The position numbers and the translations under genes are program-made. A stretch of 64,000 nt of DNA from CAIWHR01 sp963846855. GTDB taxonomy: Bacteria > Pseudomonadota > Gammaproteobacteria > Burkholderiales > Casimicrobiaceae. The notes beneath the pieces were generated by a model that saw nothing but the letters and a program-made list of their open reading frames with translations, had not been told where the DNA came from and made no database searches. The DNA is taken from positions 1,798,001 to 1,862,000 of the forward strand of contig CAWJXK010000008.1 of NCBI GenBank assembly GCA_963846855.1, given 5' to 3'. Numbering within the stretch: the stretch's first letter is position 1; each line of letters starts with the position of its first letter. Positions 19,388 to 27,223 of the stretch are shown in pieces.

Positions 19388-20591
19388 TCAACCACGCGTG
19401 CCCGTTCCGCGATGGTGCGCCATGCCGGTCGCGTCGTCCGCGCCACCGGACGCGCCGAGCCAGGCTGACAACGCATCGGCGATCCGCTCGGCCGCGCGAC
19501 CATCCCAGAGTTCGGGCATGCGGCCGCGTTTGCCGCCCGTGCGCAGTATTCCGTCAACGCATTCGAGCGCGCGGTGGCGATTGCGGCCGACGAGCGTATT
19601 GGTGCCCTGCTCCACCGTGATGGGGCGTTCCGTGTTGTCGCGCATCGTGAGGCAGGGCACACTCAGCGCCGTCGTCTCCTCCTGGATTCCGCCCGAGTCC
19701 GTCAGCACGAGGCGGGCGCCGGCAAGGAGCCCCGCCATCTCGAGATAGCCCTGCGGCGGGAGGAATGCCACCCGGGAATCGGCCAGCAACGCGGACAATC
19801 CGAACCGCTCGATGTTGTCGCGCGCGCGCGGATGCACGGGCCAGATGAGCGGCAGCCGCCGCGCGACATCGCGCAGCAGCGTCAGCGATTCTCGCAGCGC
19901 GCTCTCGATCATCGACGTTGGACGGCCGGTGCAGCGTGACCACACCAAATCCAGTCTCGCCGCCCAGGAAATCGACCGGAACGCGTTCGCGCGCGAGCGT
20001 TTCCGCCGGCGGCACCGCATGCTGCTGGTGATGGCGCAACGAGTCGATCATGACGTTGCCGACGAAGCGCACGCGTTCCTGCGGAATCCCCTCGCGGGCA
20101 AGGTTGTCCGCGGCTGCGCGTTCCGTCGTGAACAGTAGATCCGCGATCTGATCGGTGAGGATGCGGTTGATCTCCTCCGGCATGTCGCGATCGAAACTGC
20201 GCAATCCTGCCTCGACGTGGAGGACGGGCGTCCGCTTCTTCACCGCCACCAGGCTGCATGCCAGGGTCGAATTGACGTCGCCGACCACGATGACGCAGCT
20301 GGGCGCAATCCGGTCCAGCACGGGTTCGAACCGGCGCATGATTTCGCCAGTCTGCACCGCGTGCGTGCCGGAGCCGACTTCCAGATTGAGGTCCGGCGGC
20401 GGCAACTCGAGTCCGGTGAACAACCGTTCGTTCATCTCGACATCGTAGTGCTGCCCGGTGTGAACCAGGACAACCGTGGGCAGCTCGGGTCGGGCACCGA
20501 ATGCCCGCACCAGCGGCGCCATCTTCATGTAATTGGGCCGCGCGCCGACGACGCAGACGAGGGGACCGCAGGCCAGCGGTTTCCGGCTCAT
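19388..20591 (-). pseudogene. wecB: UDP-N-acetylglucosamine 2-epimerase (non-hydrolysing), one frameshift
   Basis: WecB interconverts UDP-GlcNAc and UDP-ManNAc in the cytoplasm, feeding amino sugars to the polymer. The first frame carries VVGARPNYMKMAPLVRAF, HTGQHYDVEMNERLF and HVEAGLRSFDRDMPEEINRI, then VTLHRPSNVDD. Near 19920 the homology moves to the next frame with VAFLPPQGYLEMAGLLAGA and LVLTDSGGIQEETTAL, both diagnostic of the second domain. One indel restores about 400 residues (family usually 370-390). The ATG at 20591 overlaps the stop of the ATPase gene as ATGA. Confidence 0.9.
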
Positions 20592-21631
20592 CAGCGACCC
20601 TTCGGAGAGCCCGGCTTCGCCGCCTTGTCCGGATGCAGCAGCGCATGCAGCAGATCCACGGCGGCGCCAACTGTCGTTTCCAGCCTATCGATCCTTTCCT
20701 CGATCTGGTGGAAGTGCCGGTGCCAGATCGCCGCCTCGATTCTTGCCGGCGGCTGGATCTCGCCGGCGTCGCCGCCCTCGGGTCCAACAGTCGCGACCGT
20801 GCTGAGTCCCGATTCGGGCCCCATTTCCTCGCGAATCTCCTCGGCAATCGCCTGGACATCGCTCGTGGATATCGCATGCTTTTCCGACAGGAACGATGCG
20901 AGCAGCAGCCGATTGCAGAGGGTATTGATGCGCCTGGGAATGCCGCCGGTGAGCTCGTAGATCAAATCGAAGCAGGCCGGCTCGAACTGGGGATCGTCCT
21001 TCCAGCCGACGTGCTTCAAGCGATGCTCTATGTAGGCCTGCGTCTCCGCCTTGTCGAGCGGACCGAGGTGATAGGAGGCAATCACCCGCTGGCGCAACTG
21101 CTGCATCTGCGGGCTCTGCATCATCGCGCGCAATTCCGGCTGACCGACGAGAAAGCTCTGCAGGAGCGCCTGGTCGCCGAACTGGAAGTTCGAAAGCATC
21201 CGCAGCTCTTCCACCGCGCGCGGCGGCAGGTTCTGCGCCTCGTCGACGACGAGCAGCGCGCGCTTCTTGTCCACGACGAGCTGGCAGAGGAAAGCCTCCA
21301 GCGACGCGAGCAGAATGGCCTTGTCGACCGACTTGACCGGAAGCCCGAACGCGGTACCGACCGCGCGGAGCATGTCGTCGGCGTCGAGCTGGGTGCTCAC
21401 GAGCTGGACCGCGACGACCTTGGCGGGGTCGAGCTGCTCGAGGAGGCTGCGGACGATCGTCGTCTTGCCGGCTCCGATCTCGCCGGTGATGACGATGAAG
21501 CCTTCGCTCTGATACAGGCCGTATTCCAGATAGGCAAACGCGCGCTTGTGTCCGCGACTCCCGTAATAGAACGACGGGTCGGGGTTGAGCTGGAAGGGCT
21601 TTCCGGACAGCCCGTAGAAGGACTCGTACAT
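20591..21631 (-). CDS. XrtA-associated AAA ATPase (TIGR03015 type)
   Basis: The 346-residue protein is an ExeA/GspA-like AAA ATPase of the kind present in nearly all exosortase A loci. It begins YESFYGLSGKPFQLNPDPSF, has Walker A in ITGEIGAGKTTIVRSLLEQL and Walker B in RALLVVDEAQNLP, followed by LEELRMLSNFQ-like sensor sequence and QLRQRVIASYHLGPLD. The C-terminal 70 residues are low in complexity and may be a linker or partner-binding tail. It probably powers or regulates assembly of the export apparatus at the inner membrane, but no direct function has been shown for the subfamily. It lies 9 bases after the outer-membrane protein gene. Confidence 0.9.
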   Translation of the reverse strand: MYESFYGLSGKPFQLNPDPSFYYGSRGHKRAFAYLEYGLYQSEGFIVITGEIGAGKTTIVRSLLEQLDPAKVVAVQLVSTQLDADDMLRAVGTAFGLPVKSVDKAILLASLEAFLCQLVVDKKRALLVVDEAQNLPPRAVEELRMLSNFQFGDQALLQSFLVGQPELRAMMQSPQMQQLRQRVIASYHLGPLDKAETQAYIEHRLKHVGWKDDPQFEPACFDLIYELTGGIPRRINTLCNRLLLASFLSEKHAISTSDVQAIAEEIREEMGPESGLSTVATVGPEGGDAGEIQPPARIEAAIWHRHFHQIEERIDRLETTVGAAVDLLHALLHPDKAAKPGSPKGR

Positions 21632-21640
21632 GGACCGCCG

Positions 21641-23236
21641 TTATTTGAATGTGTAGGTGATTCCGGCGATGAACGCCGCTTCGTTGTAATCCGTGCTCAC
21701 GTCGGAGCGCGCGAGCTGGTAGCGGGCGCCAGTGGACAGGATCGTGTTCGGCGAAATGGGCGCGGTCAGGCCCACCAGGCAATATCCCTGATTCGTTCGG
21801 CCCGAGAGCGGCGCGTTGGCGACAGTCCGAATCGCGGTGCAGTTCGCATTCAATATGAGCTGCGCGGAGAGATTGTGGTTCCAGGTGATTCCCGCGCCCG
21901 TCTGCGTATTGTTGTTGCCGCCGACGAAAAGCCCGGGCAGCGGTGTGCCGGCACCCGTTATCGGCTGGGTCTTGGCGTAGAAGACCGTGAAAAAGATGTT
22001 GTTGCGCGCTCCGAGCAGACCGAATGTTGCATTGGCATCTTCCAGCAGGTAGGTCTGCTGCGTATACAGGTTGACCGCGCTCGTCAGCTCGGTCGGCAGC
22101 CCCTGGTCCTGGATCAGCTTATTGATGAAATCGAGGCGCTGCGCGGGATCGGGAATCCGCGTTTGAAACAGGAAATCCAGCAACAAGGGTACGTTGCCGG
22201 TGGCCGGCAGATTCAGGAATTGCTGGGGATAGCTCGTCGTGTTGCGGGAGGCCTGGACCCTGATGGAGGACAGCGGCGTACGGTGATCGAACGTGAACAG
22301 ATAGGATGACCCGAAAAAGCGATGCTCCCAGTTGCCAACCACGTTGGTGGTTGCGCCCGGCACCCAGCGAAATCCCGCGCCGTAGATGGCCCCGCGATAG
22401 TCGGTCAGCGGGTATTGGTTGTCCTCGTAGCCGCCGTCAATGTCGAAACGAAACTGCGGATCGGGCTGGTAGTTCAGCGTCGCGCGGCCCAGTTGCGTGG
22501 TCGTCGGACGCTGATCGGTGAACTTCACGTCCGTCCAGTCGTAATCGACGGCCCAGCCGAATGTGGCGATCGGGCCGGATACCTTGCCGAACCATTCGTC
22601 GGTATAGGCATTGTTGGTGGCGATCGGCGTGCCGCTCAGGTTCGTCCAGCTGTTGTTGTTGCGCAATTCGTACTTGATGTTGTCCGGTGTCGTGCCCTGG
22701 ATATACGGCGTGACGCGGTAATACGCCGTTGTATAGCGGTTCTGCGTCGCATTGGCGAGGCCCTGCGGCTGCGCACCGAACGGAGTGAAGTATTGCTGCG
22801 AGACGTTTACGGCACCTTCCACGAAAAAGAAATTCTTGACCCCTTCGAAGGAGCCGAGCAGGTTCGCCGACGGATAGACCTGATTGTTTTCGGCGCCCGT
22901 GCGCGCGTACAACAGGGCCGGTGCCGCGATGAACCCATGAAGGCTGGTCCTCTCCCCCTTCTCGTCGATGCCGAGCTGCGGCGTCAACTGGCTCACCAGA
23001 TCGCTCTGCGCCGTCGAAGTGAGGTTCACGTTGCTGGTGAGCGTCTCCTGCAACGCGACCGAAGGGATGAAATGCCAGGTCTGTGCAGATGCCGCGCCGC
23101 AGGCGAGCGCGATGCATCCGCCCAGGAAGGCCGCTGATCTCCGCCATCGAGCACACTTCGCAGGCGCCGTCGGGCCGCGTGCGGCACGGCCGCACAACCG
23201 TCCGCGGGGTGTCGATCGCAAGCTAGCCCGGACCAT
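21641..23236 (-). CDS. TIGR03016-type PEP-CTERM system outer-membrane beta-barrel protein
   Basis: The protein (531 residues from the start at 23236) has a long arginine-rich leader followed by a signal peptide (FLGGCIALACGAASAQT). It then has many alternating hydrophobic/aromatic strands such as YTDEWFGKVSGPIATFGWAV and FRFDIDGGYEDNQYPLTDYR, and a terminal FIAGITYTFK ending in Phe-Lys, all typical of an outer-membrane barrel. It fits the outer-membrane family that accompanies exosortase A. It may serve as the polysaccharide exit channel or secretin-like partner (inference). The ATG at 23236 overlaps the end of the kinase gene by 14 bases; a start further upstream would overlap more. Confidence 0.85.
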   Translation of the reverse strand: MVRASLRSTPRGRLCGRAARGPTAPAKCARWRRSAAFLGGCIALACGAASAQTWHFIPSVALQETLTSNVNLTSTAQSDLVSQLTPQLGIDEKGERTSLHGFIAAPALLYARTGAENNQVYPSANLLGSFEGVKNFFFVEGAVNVSQQYFTPFGAQPQGLANATQNRYTTAYYRVTPYIQGTTPDNIKYELRNNNSWTNLSGTPIATNNAYTDEWFGKVSGPIATFGWAVDYDWTDVKFTDQRPTTTQLGRATLNYQPDPQFRFDIDGGYEDNQYPLTDYRGAIYGAGFRWVPGATTNVVGNWEHRFFGSSYLFTFDHRTPLSSIRVQASRNTTSYPQQFLNLPATGNVPLLLDFLFQTRIPDPAQRLDFINKLIQDQGLPTELTSAVNLYTQQTYLLEDANATFGLLGARNNIFFTVFYAKTQPITGAGTPLPGLFVGGNNNTQTGAGITWNHNLSAQLILNANCTAIRTVANAPLSGRTNQGYCLVGLTAPISPNTILSTGARYQLARSDVSTDYNEAAFIAGITYTFK

Positions 23237-24224
23237 CGTCCGCATAGTACCGATAGTAGGTTCCGACATCGGTGTTGCTTGCCTTGTTCAGCATCAGCAG
23301 CACGATGTCACAGTTCTCGACCGTCGCGAGTGCCTGGCTGACCGCATGTCGCGTCGTCGAATCGGCGGCGATAACCATGACCACCTGCCCCATATGGGTG
23401 CTGAGCACGCGGGCCTCGGTCGTGGCGAGCAGAGGCGGCGAGTCGAAGATGATGATCCGGTCCGGATACCGGGAGGCGAGCTCCCGCAGAAGGCTCGCCA
23501 TATGCTCGCTCGCCAGCAGCTCGGTGGCGCGCCGATGCGGCGAGCCCGCCGGAAGCAGCGTGAGCTTCTCGATGTTGGTCTTGACCAGGGCATCGGCGAA
23601 GTCGATCCGGTCCCCGGCGAGAAGATCAAGCAGGCCCGGGGAGCTCGGGAGGCCAAGGATGGCCGGCAGCGAAGGGTGCGCGACGTCCCCATCAACGAGC
23701 AGCACGGTATTGTCGAATTCCAGCGCGACGCTGATCGCGAGGTTGATGGCGGTAAATGTCTTGCCTTCGCCCGGAAGCGCGCTCGTCACCATGACGAGGT
23801 TTCGGCTCCGCGTCGATGTCGCGGACTTCGACAGCGCATTCCGGATGATCGGGCGCTTCATCACGCGGAACTCGTCGGCGATCTGGGACTTGGGGTCGTC
23901 CGGCGTGATGAATCCGGCCTTCTTCAGGCGTTCGAGGTCGATCTCGAGGAAGCGTGTCGGCGCCGCGACTTGCGGCTTTTGCGGGTCGGGACTCGCCGTG
24001 GCGGGGATCGGCGCGATCGCGGGAATCCCGGAATGAGCGGTTCCTGCCGAGTCACCCGTTCGCAATCCCAGCGCATGAACGGCCGCTTCCGGCGTCGGCA
24101 CGCCTCCGGCGTCGGCGCGGAGAGCGCTGCCCGGCGGGTTGCCGGCGTTCGCGTCCGCAGGCATCTCCGCGCCGGCGCGTCGCAGTTCCTCGAGCCGCTT
24201 GGCGGCCTTTTCGATCAGGCTCAT
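23223..24224 (-). CDS. XrtA-associated tyrosine autokinase (TIGR03018 type)
   Basis: This is a BY-kinase of about 333 residues. It has Walker A in SALPGEGKTFTAINLAIS, Walker A' in NTVLLVDGDVAHPSLPAILG and Walker B in RIIIFDSPPLLATTEARVLS. The C terminus holds the expected tyrosine cluster, TYYRYYAD. BY-kinases partner with the Wzc-like chain-length protein encoded just upstream and control polymer length through cycles of C-terminal tyrosine phosphorylation. I chose ATG at 24224 (MSLIEKAAKRLEELRRAG), preceded by GAGGG; an in-frame upstream ATG lies inside the previous gene. The first 90 residues are a flexible amphipathic region. Confidence 0.9.
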   Translation of the reverse strand: MSLIEKAAKRLEELRRAGAEMPADANAGNPPGSALRADAGGVPTPEAAVHALGLRTGDSAGTAHSGIPAIAPIPATASPDPQKPQVAAPTRFLEIDLERLKKAGFITPDDPKSQIADEFRVMKRPIIRNALSKSATSTRSRNLVMVTSALPGEGKTFTAINLAISVALEFDNTVLLVDGDVAHPSLPAILGLPSSPGLLDLLAGDRIDFADALVKTNIEKLTLLPAGSPHRRATELLASEHMASLLRELASRYPDRIIIFDSPPLLATTEARVLSTHMGQVVMVIAADSTTRHAVSQALATVENCDIVLLMLNKASNTDVGTYYRYYADDGPG

Positions 24225-24234
24225 CGGCGGACCC

Positions 24235-25800
24235 TCACGCGACCCGGCCGACAAGGACGGAGAACACGAGAAATGCGCTGAACCAGGCGATCAACGCGCC
24301 CAGCCCCCCCGCAAAAATGAAGGCACTGCGCCGTCGGCTGCGCACGGCGGACTCGTTCATGAGCATCGACACCATCCCGACAATTGGCCGCTGCGCCAAC
24401 TCGCGCAGGTCTCGCGCATCCTGGAAGACCGGCCTCACCTCGTTCGCGACGAAACTCGCCGCGAGTCCGGACCCCAATGCGGCGAGCAGCGCAAGGCCGA
24501 GCATCATGGTTCGCGTCGGCGCTACCGGCTGCGGCGCCACCCGAGGGGGGTCGATAACTCGGAATTGCGTGCCTCCGGTGTCCTGAACGTCCACGCCCAT
24601 CGTTGTGGCTTCACGGCGGGCGAGCAGGTCGCCGTAGGTTTTCTTCTGCACGTCGTAGTCGCGGTTGAGTTGCGCAAACTCCGCCTCGACCTGCGGCACA
24701 AGCCGTGCGGAGGCCTTGAGCTGGCTGTATTGGCTCTCGTAAGCCGCGAGCCGTGCCCTGAGCGAGGCGACATTCGCCTCGGCATCGGACAGCGACATGC
24801 GCATCTGCTGGAACACCGGGTTGCGTTCGACCGACGGCCCCGAAGAGTTGGGGGAAGCCGCGGCGGCCTTCTGCAGAGCCGCGAGCTCCTGCTTGCGCTG
24901 CTCCTCGAGCTGTTCGATGACGCGCCTCGTGCCCACGACATCCGGGTGCTGTTCGGTGTAAGTCCGGAGCAGCTCGTCCAGCTTGCTCTTCTGGGTGGCG
25001 ATCCGCGCATCGATCTCCGGGACCGCTCCCCCGGGCCCGGATCCTTTCTGTTCGGGCAGAAACGTCGGCGTTTCTCCGGCCAGCTCGCGCTTGTAGGCAT
25101 CGCGCGATTCCTCGGCGGCGCGAAGCTCGAGCCTGGCGCTTGCGATGTCGTCGCCCAGTTTCGAGAGCCTGCCGAAAAAATCGGGACCACCGTTCTGGCC
25201 CGCAACGCCCAGGTACTTGAGCTTGAAGTCCTTGAGACGGGACTCCGACGCCTGTAGGGATTCCTCGTAGTGCTTGATCTGGTCATCGAGAAATCTGGCC
25301 ACGGCGCGCGTGTCCTGCCGTTTGTCGCCGAGACTCGATTCCATGAAGATCGTCAGCAGCGATTGCACGACATTCTTCGCCTGTTGCGGCTCCGAGTCGC
25401 GATAGGTGATGACATAGAGGTTCGTCTGCACGTTCCCACTGAGTTGAAGTGCTTTCGTCACGTCGTCGATCAATGTCTCGCGGTCTGCGTTCGATCGGGC
25501 ACGCAGGTCGAGGTCAGCCATGCGGACCAGCTTCTCCACGTTCGGGCGGCTGATCAGGGTCCGGCTTATCAGCGATACCTGCTGATCGAGGTTCGGCTGG
25601 ATTGCCAATCCCTGCATCACCGGGCGCAGCAACGACTGCGTGTCGACGTAGACACGTGCGCTCGCCTCGTATTTCTCCGGAATGCGGTAGACGATGACGA
25701 TGCCGACAATCGCGACCGTCCACGCCGTCGCAAGCCCGATCCATCGGCGATGCCACATGCCATGCAGATGGCGAAGCGCGGTTTGAATGAATTCATCCAT
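24235..25800 (-). CDS. XrtA system polysaccharide chain-length determinant (TIGR03007 type, Wzz-like)
   Basis: The 521-residue protein has a transmembrane helix at each end: WTVAIVGIVIVYRIPEKYEA near residue 30, and two hydrophobic stretches near residues 425 and 500. Between them is a long periplasmic coiled-coil domain (residues about 170-390). The Wzz motif is visible in YEASARVYVDTQSLLRPVMQ and, before the second helix, VIDPPRVAPQPVAPTR. It lacks a kinase domain, which is supplied in trans by the adjacent BY-kinase. It should sit in the inner membrane, forming a polysaccharide co-polymerase oligomer. Confidence 0.92.
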   Translation of the reverse strand: MDEFIQTALRHLHGMWHRRWIGLATAWTVAIVGIVIVYRIPEKYEASARVYVDTQSLLRPVMQGLAIQPNLDQQVSLISRTLISRPNVEKLVRMADLDLRARSNADRETLIDDVTKALQLSGNVQTNLYVITYRDSEPQQAKNVVQSLLTIFMESSLGDKRQDTRAVARFLDDQIKHYEESLQASESRLKDFKLKYLGVAGQNGGPDFFGRLSKLGDDIASARLELRAAEESRDAYKRELAGETPTFLPEQKGSGPGGAVPEIDARIATQKSKLDELLRTYTEQHPDVVGTRRVIEQLEEQRKQELAALQKAAAASPNSSGPSVERNPVFQQMRMSLSDAEANVASLRARLAAYESQYSQLKASARLVPQVEAEFAQLNRDYDVQKKTYGDLLARREATTMGVDVQDTGGTQFRVIDPPRVAPQPVAPTRTMMLGLALLAALGSGLAASFVANEVRPVFQDARDLRELAQRPIVGMVSMLMNESAVRSRRRSAFIFAGGLGALIAWFSAFLVFSVLVGRVA

Positions 25801-25850
25801 CGTTAGAACCGATCCGCAAGTTCAGCAGACGCATCCGGCCGAAGCCGGCG

Positions 25851-26498
25851 TCAGAACCAGCTCTGCGGAATGATCAGAATGTCGCCTGGCCGCATGTCGA
25901 CGTTCGCGGTGATGTCGCCGCGCTTCACGAGGTCCTGGACGCGTACGCTGTAGGATTTTCCGCCGTCGGCGGCGCGGTAAATGGTCGCCTTGTTGCCGTC
26001 CGCGAAGTCCGTGAGCCCGCCCGCCGCAATCATGACGTCGAGCAGCGTCATGTTCTTGCGGAATGCGAGGATCTGCGGCTTGGTTGCCTCACCGATCACG
26101 CGGATCTGCTCGCTGCTCGGCCCAACAAAGTTGGTGACGACGACCGTCACCACCGGATCGCGGATGTACTTGGCAAGCGCTTTTTCGATGTCCCGCGAGA
26201 GAGCGCTGGGCGACTTGCCCAGCGCCTGCAGATCGTCGACGAGGGGGGTCGTGACCTTGCCGTCCGGGCGGACCGGCACGGTCATCGAGAGCTCCGGGTT
26301 GCGCCAGACGATGATGTTGACCGAATCGAGCGGACCAATGCTGTACTCGTAGTCGGACGACGAGGCGTCACGCGGCGCGGGCGGAAATTCCGGGCCCGCG
26401 CAACCGGACAAGAAAAGCAGGAAACCGGCGCCTGCGAGGCTCAACATCAGGCAAGACTTCGCAGCCCGCGCACCTCGGTAGCTTGCTCTGGATTTCAT
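25851..26498 (-). CDS. XrtA/PEP-CTERM system exopolysaccharide export lipoprotein (TIGR03027 type, Wza-like)
   Basis: The 215-residue lipoprotein has a signal peptide ending in the lipobox LSGCAG near residue 33. It then has a Poly_export domain (YSIGPLDSVNIIVWRNPELS) and an SLBB-like segment (IRVIGEATKPQILAFRKNMT), closing with MRPGDILIIPQSWF, the usual end of the family. It should form part of the outer-membrane export complex. A strong GGAGG lies about 5 bases upstream of the ATG. It is the first gene of the long minus-strand EPS cluster, so the operon promoter should lie in the 700-base region to its right. Confidence 0.93.
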   Translation of the reverse strand: MKSRASYRGARAAKSCLMLSLAGAGFLLFLSGCAGPEFPPAPRDASSSDYEYSIGPLDSVNIIVWRNPELSMTVPVRPDGKVTTPLVDDLQALGKSPSALSRDIEKALAKYIRDPVVTVVVTNFVGPSSEQIRVIGEATKPQILAFRKNMTLLDVMIAAGGLTDFADGNKATIYRAADGGKSYSVRVQDLVKRGDITANVDMRPGDILIIPQSWF

Positions 26499-27223
26499 GC
26501 TTTCCTCCGGATTCGACCAAAACGAAAAACAATCTTAACACCCAAATAATCGACTCGCTCATCCGCCCCACAGCCGTATGTAAGCTTGATGCCAATGGCT
26601 TGTAGACGTCAAAAATGAGAGTCGGGGACCATTGCGGGAATCTGGGACTGGACGTTTTATTCTGTTAGATGCGGTTTACGCAGGTAGATTTCTTGCAATC
26701 CAATATTGTATGTCATTGACAATTATCTGGTTTTTTTTGGACTGGCGCTGAACTTTGCCGTTCAGCATCTCCGGCAGTGATGTCGGGGCTGGATGGTCGT
26801 TTTTCGTGTGATCGGCGCGCCGCTCAATTCTCCCCAACTATCGGGGTCGCGGCGTGCAGGTTGCCGAGCTCGAAAAAAAGCATCTTGTAAGGCGGAGCCC
26901 GTCGGGGATGCCAATGAGACGCTCTCGCCGATCTGGGAGATACGGGAAATCTGCCGGGCCCAGCGGTCCCCGTCGCGCGTTTTGCGATGGACAGTCCAAG
27001 GCAAGCGAATCTGCCGCGCATCCGCCTTGCGACCCATCCGGGCATTCAGAAAGGGCGGTTCACGCCGCCTGCGGCCCGGAGCATCTGCGCTATGCAAGGC
27101 TTGCGCCACCGATCACTCTTAGGACTGATTTTTTGGCGGAAATCCTCCTACGTCAATGTGCCCACTTTCGACCTCTGGCGGTCTCGACCGCGTCCAGCTT
27201 GCTGGACGCTTCGGGTCAACTAA
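26499..27223. other. AT-rich leader/intergenic region upstream of the EPS operon
   Basis: I found no gene I can support here. The part nearest the export gene (26520-26750) is markedly richer in A+T than its surroundings, which suits a regulatory region for the EPS operon. Between 26874 and 26912, on the minus strand, a weak GCATC/GATGC stem is followed by seven T residues and could be a terminator or leader structure. No clear -35/-10 or -24/-12 promoter oriented toward the export gene was found. An open frame at 26762-27109 (minus) has no ribosome-binding site. Confidence 0.4.
27190..27209. terminator. Perfect 9-bp hairpin after the Ig/dockerin gene
   Basis: GCGTCCAGC, a two-base loop and GCTGGACGC form a perfect inverted repeat 14 bases beyond the stop codon of the Ig/dockerin gene (minus strand). 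There is no T-run, so it may protect the mRNA 3' end or act as a Rho-associated structure rather than a true intrinsic terminator. Confidence 0.4.

Noticed and set aside
26743..26758. A sigma-54-like TGGCGCTGAACTTTGC upstream of the EPS operon
   Set aside because: The GG-to-GC spacing is 11 instead of 10 and it points away from the EPS genes, toward no nearby gene.
26821..27120. A possible c-di-GMP (GEMM) riboswitch before the EPS operon
   Set aside because: Short matches such as GCGCAAGCC exist, but the conserved CACGCACAGGGCAAACC-type core and the paired helices are not present.
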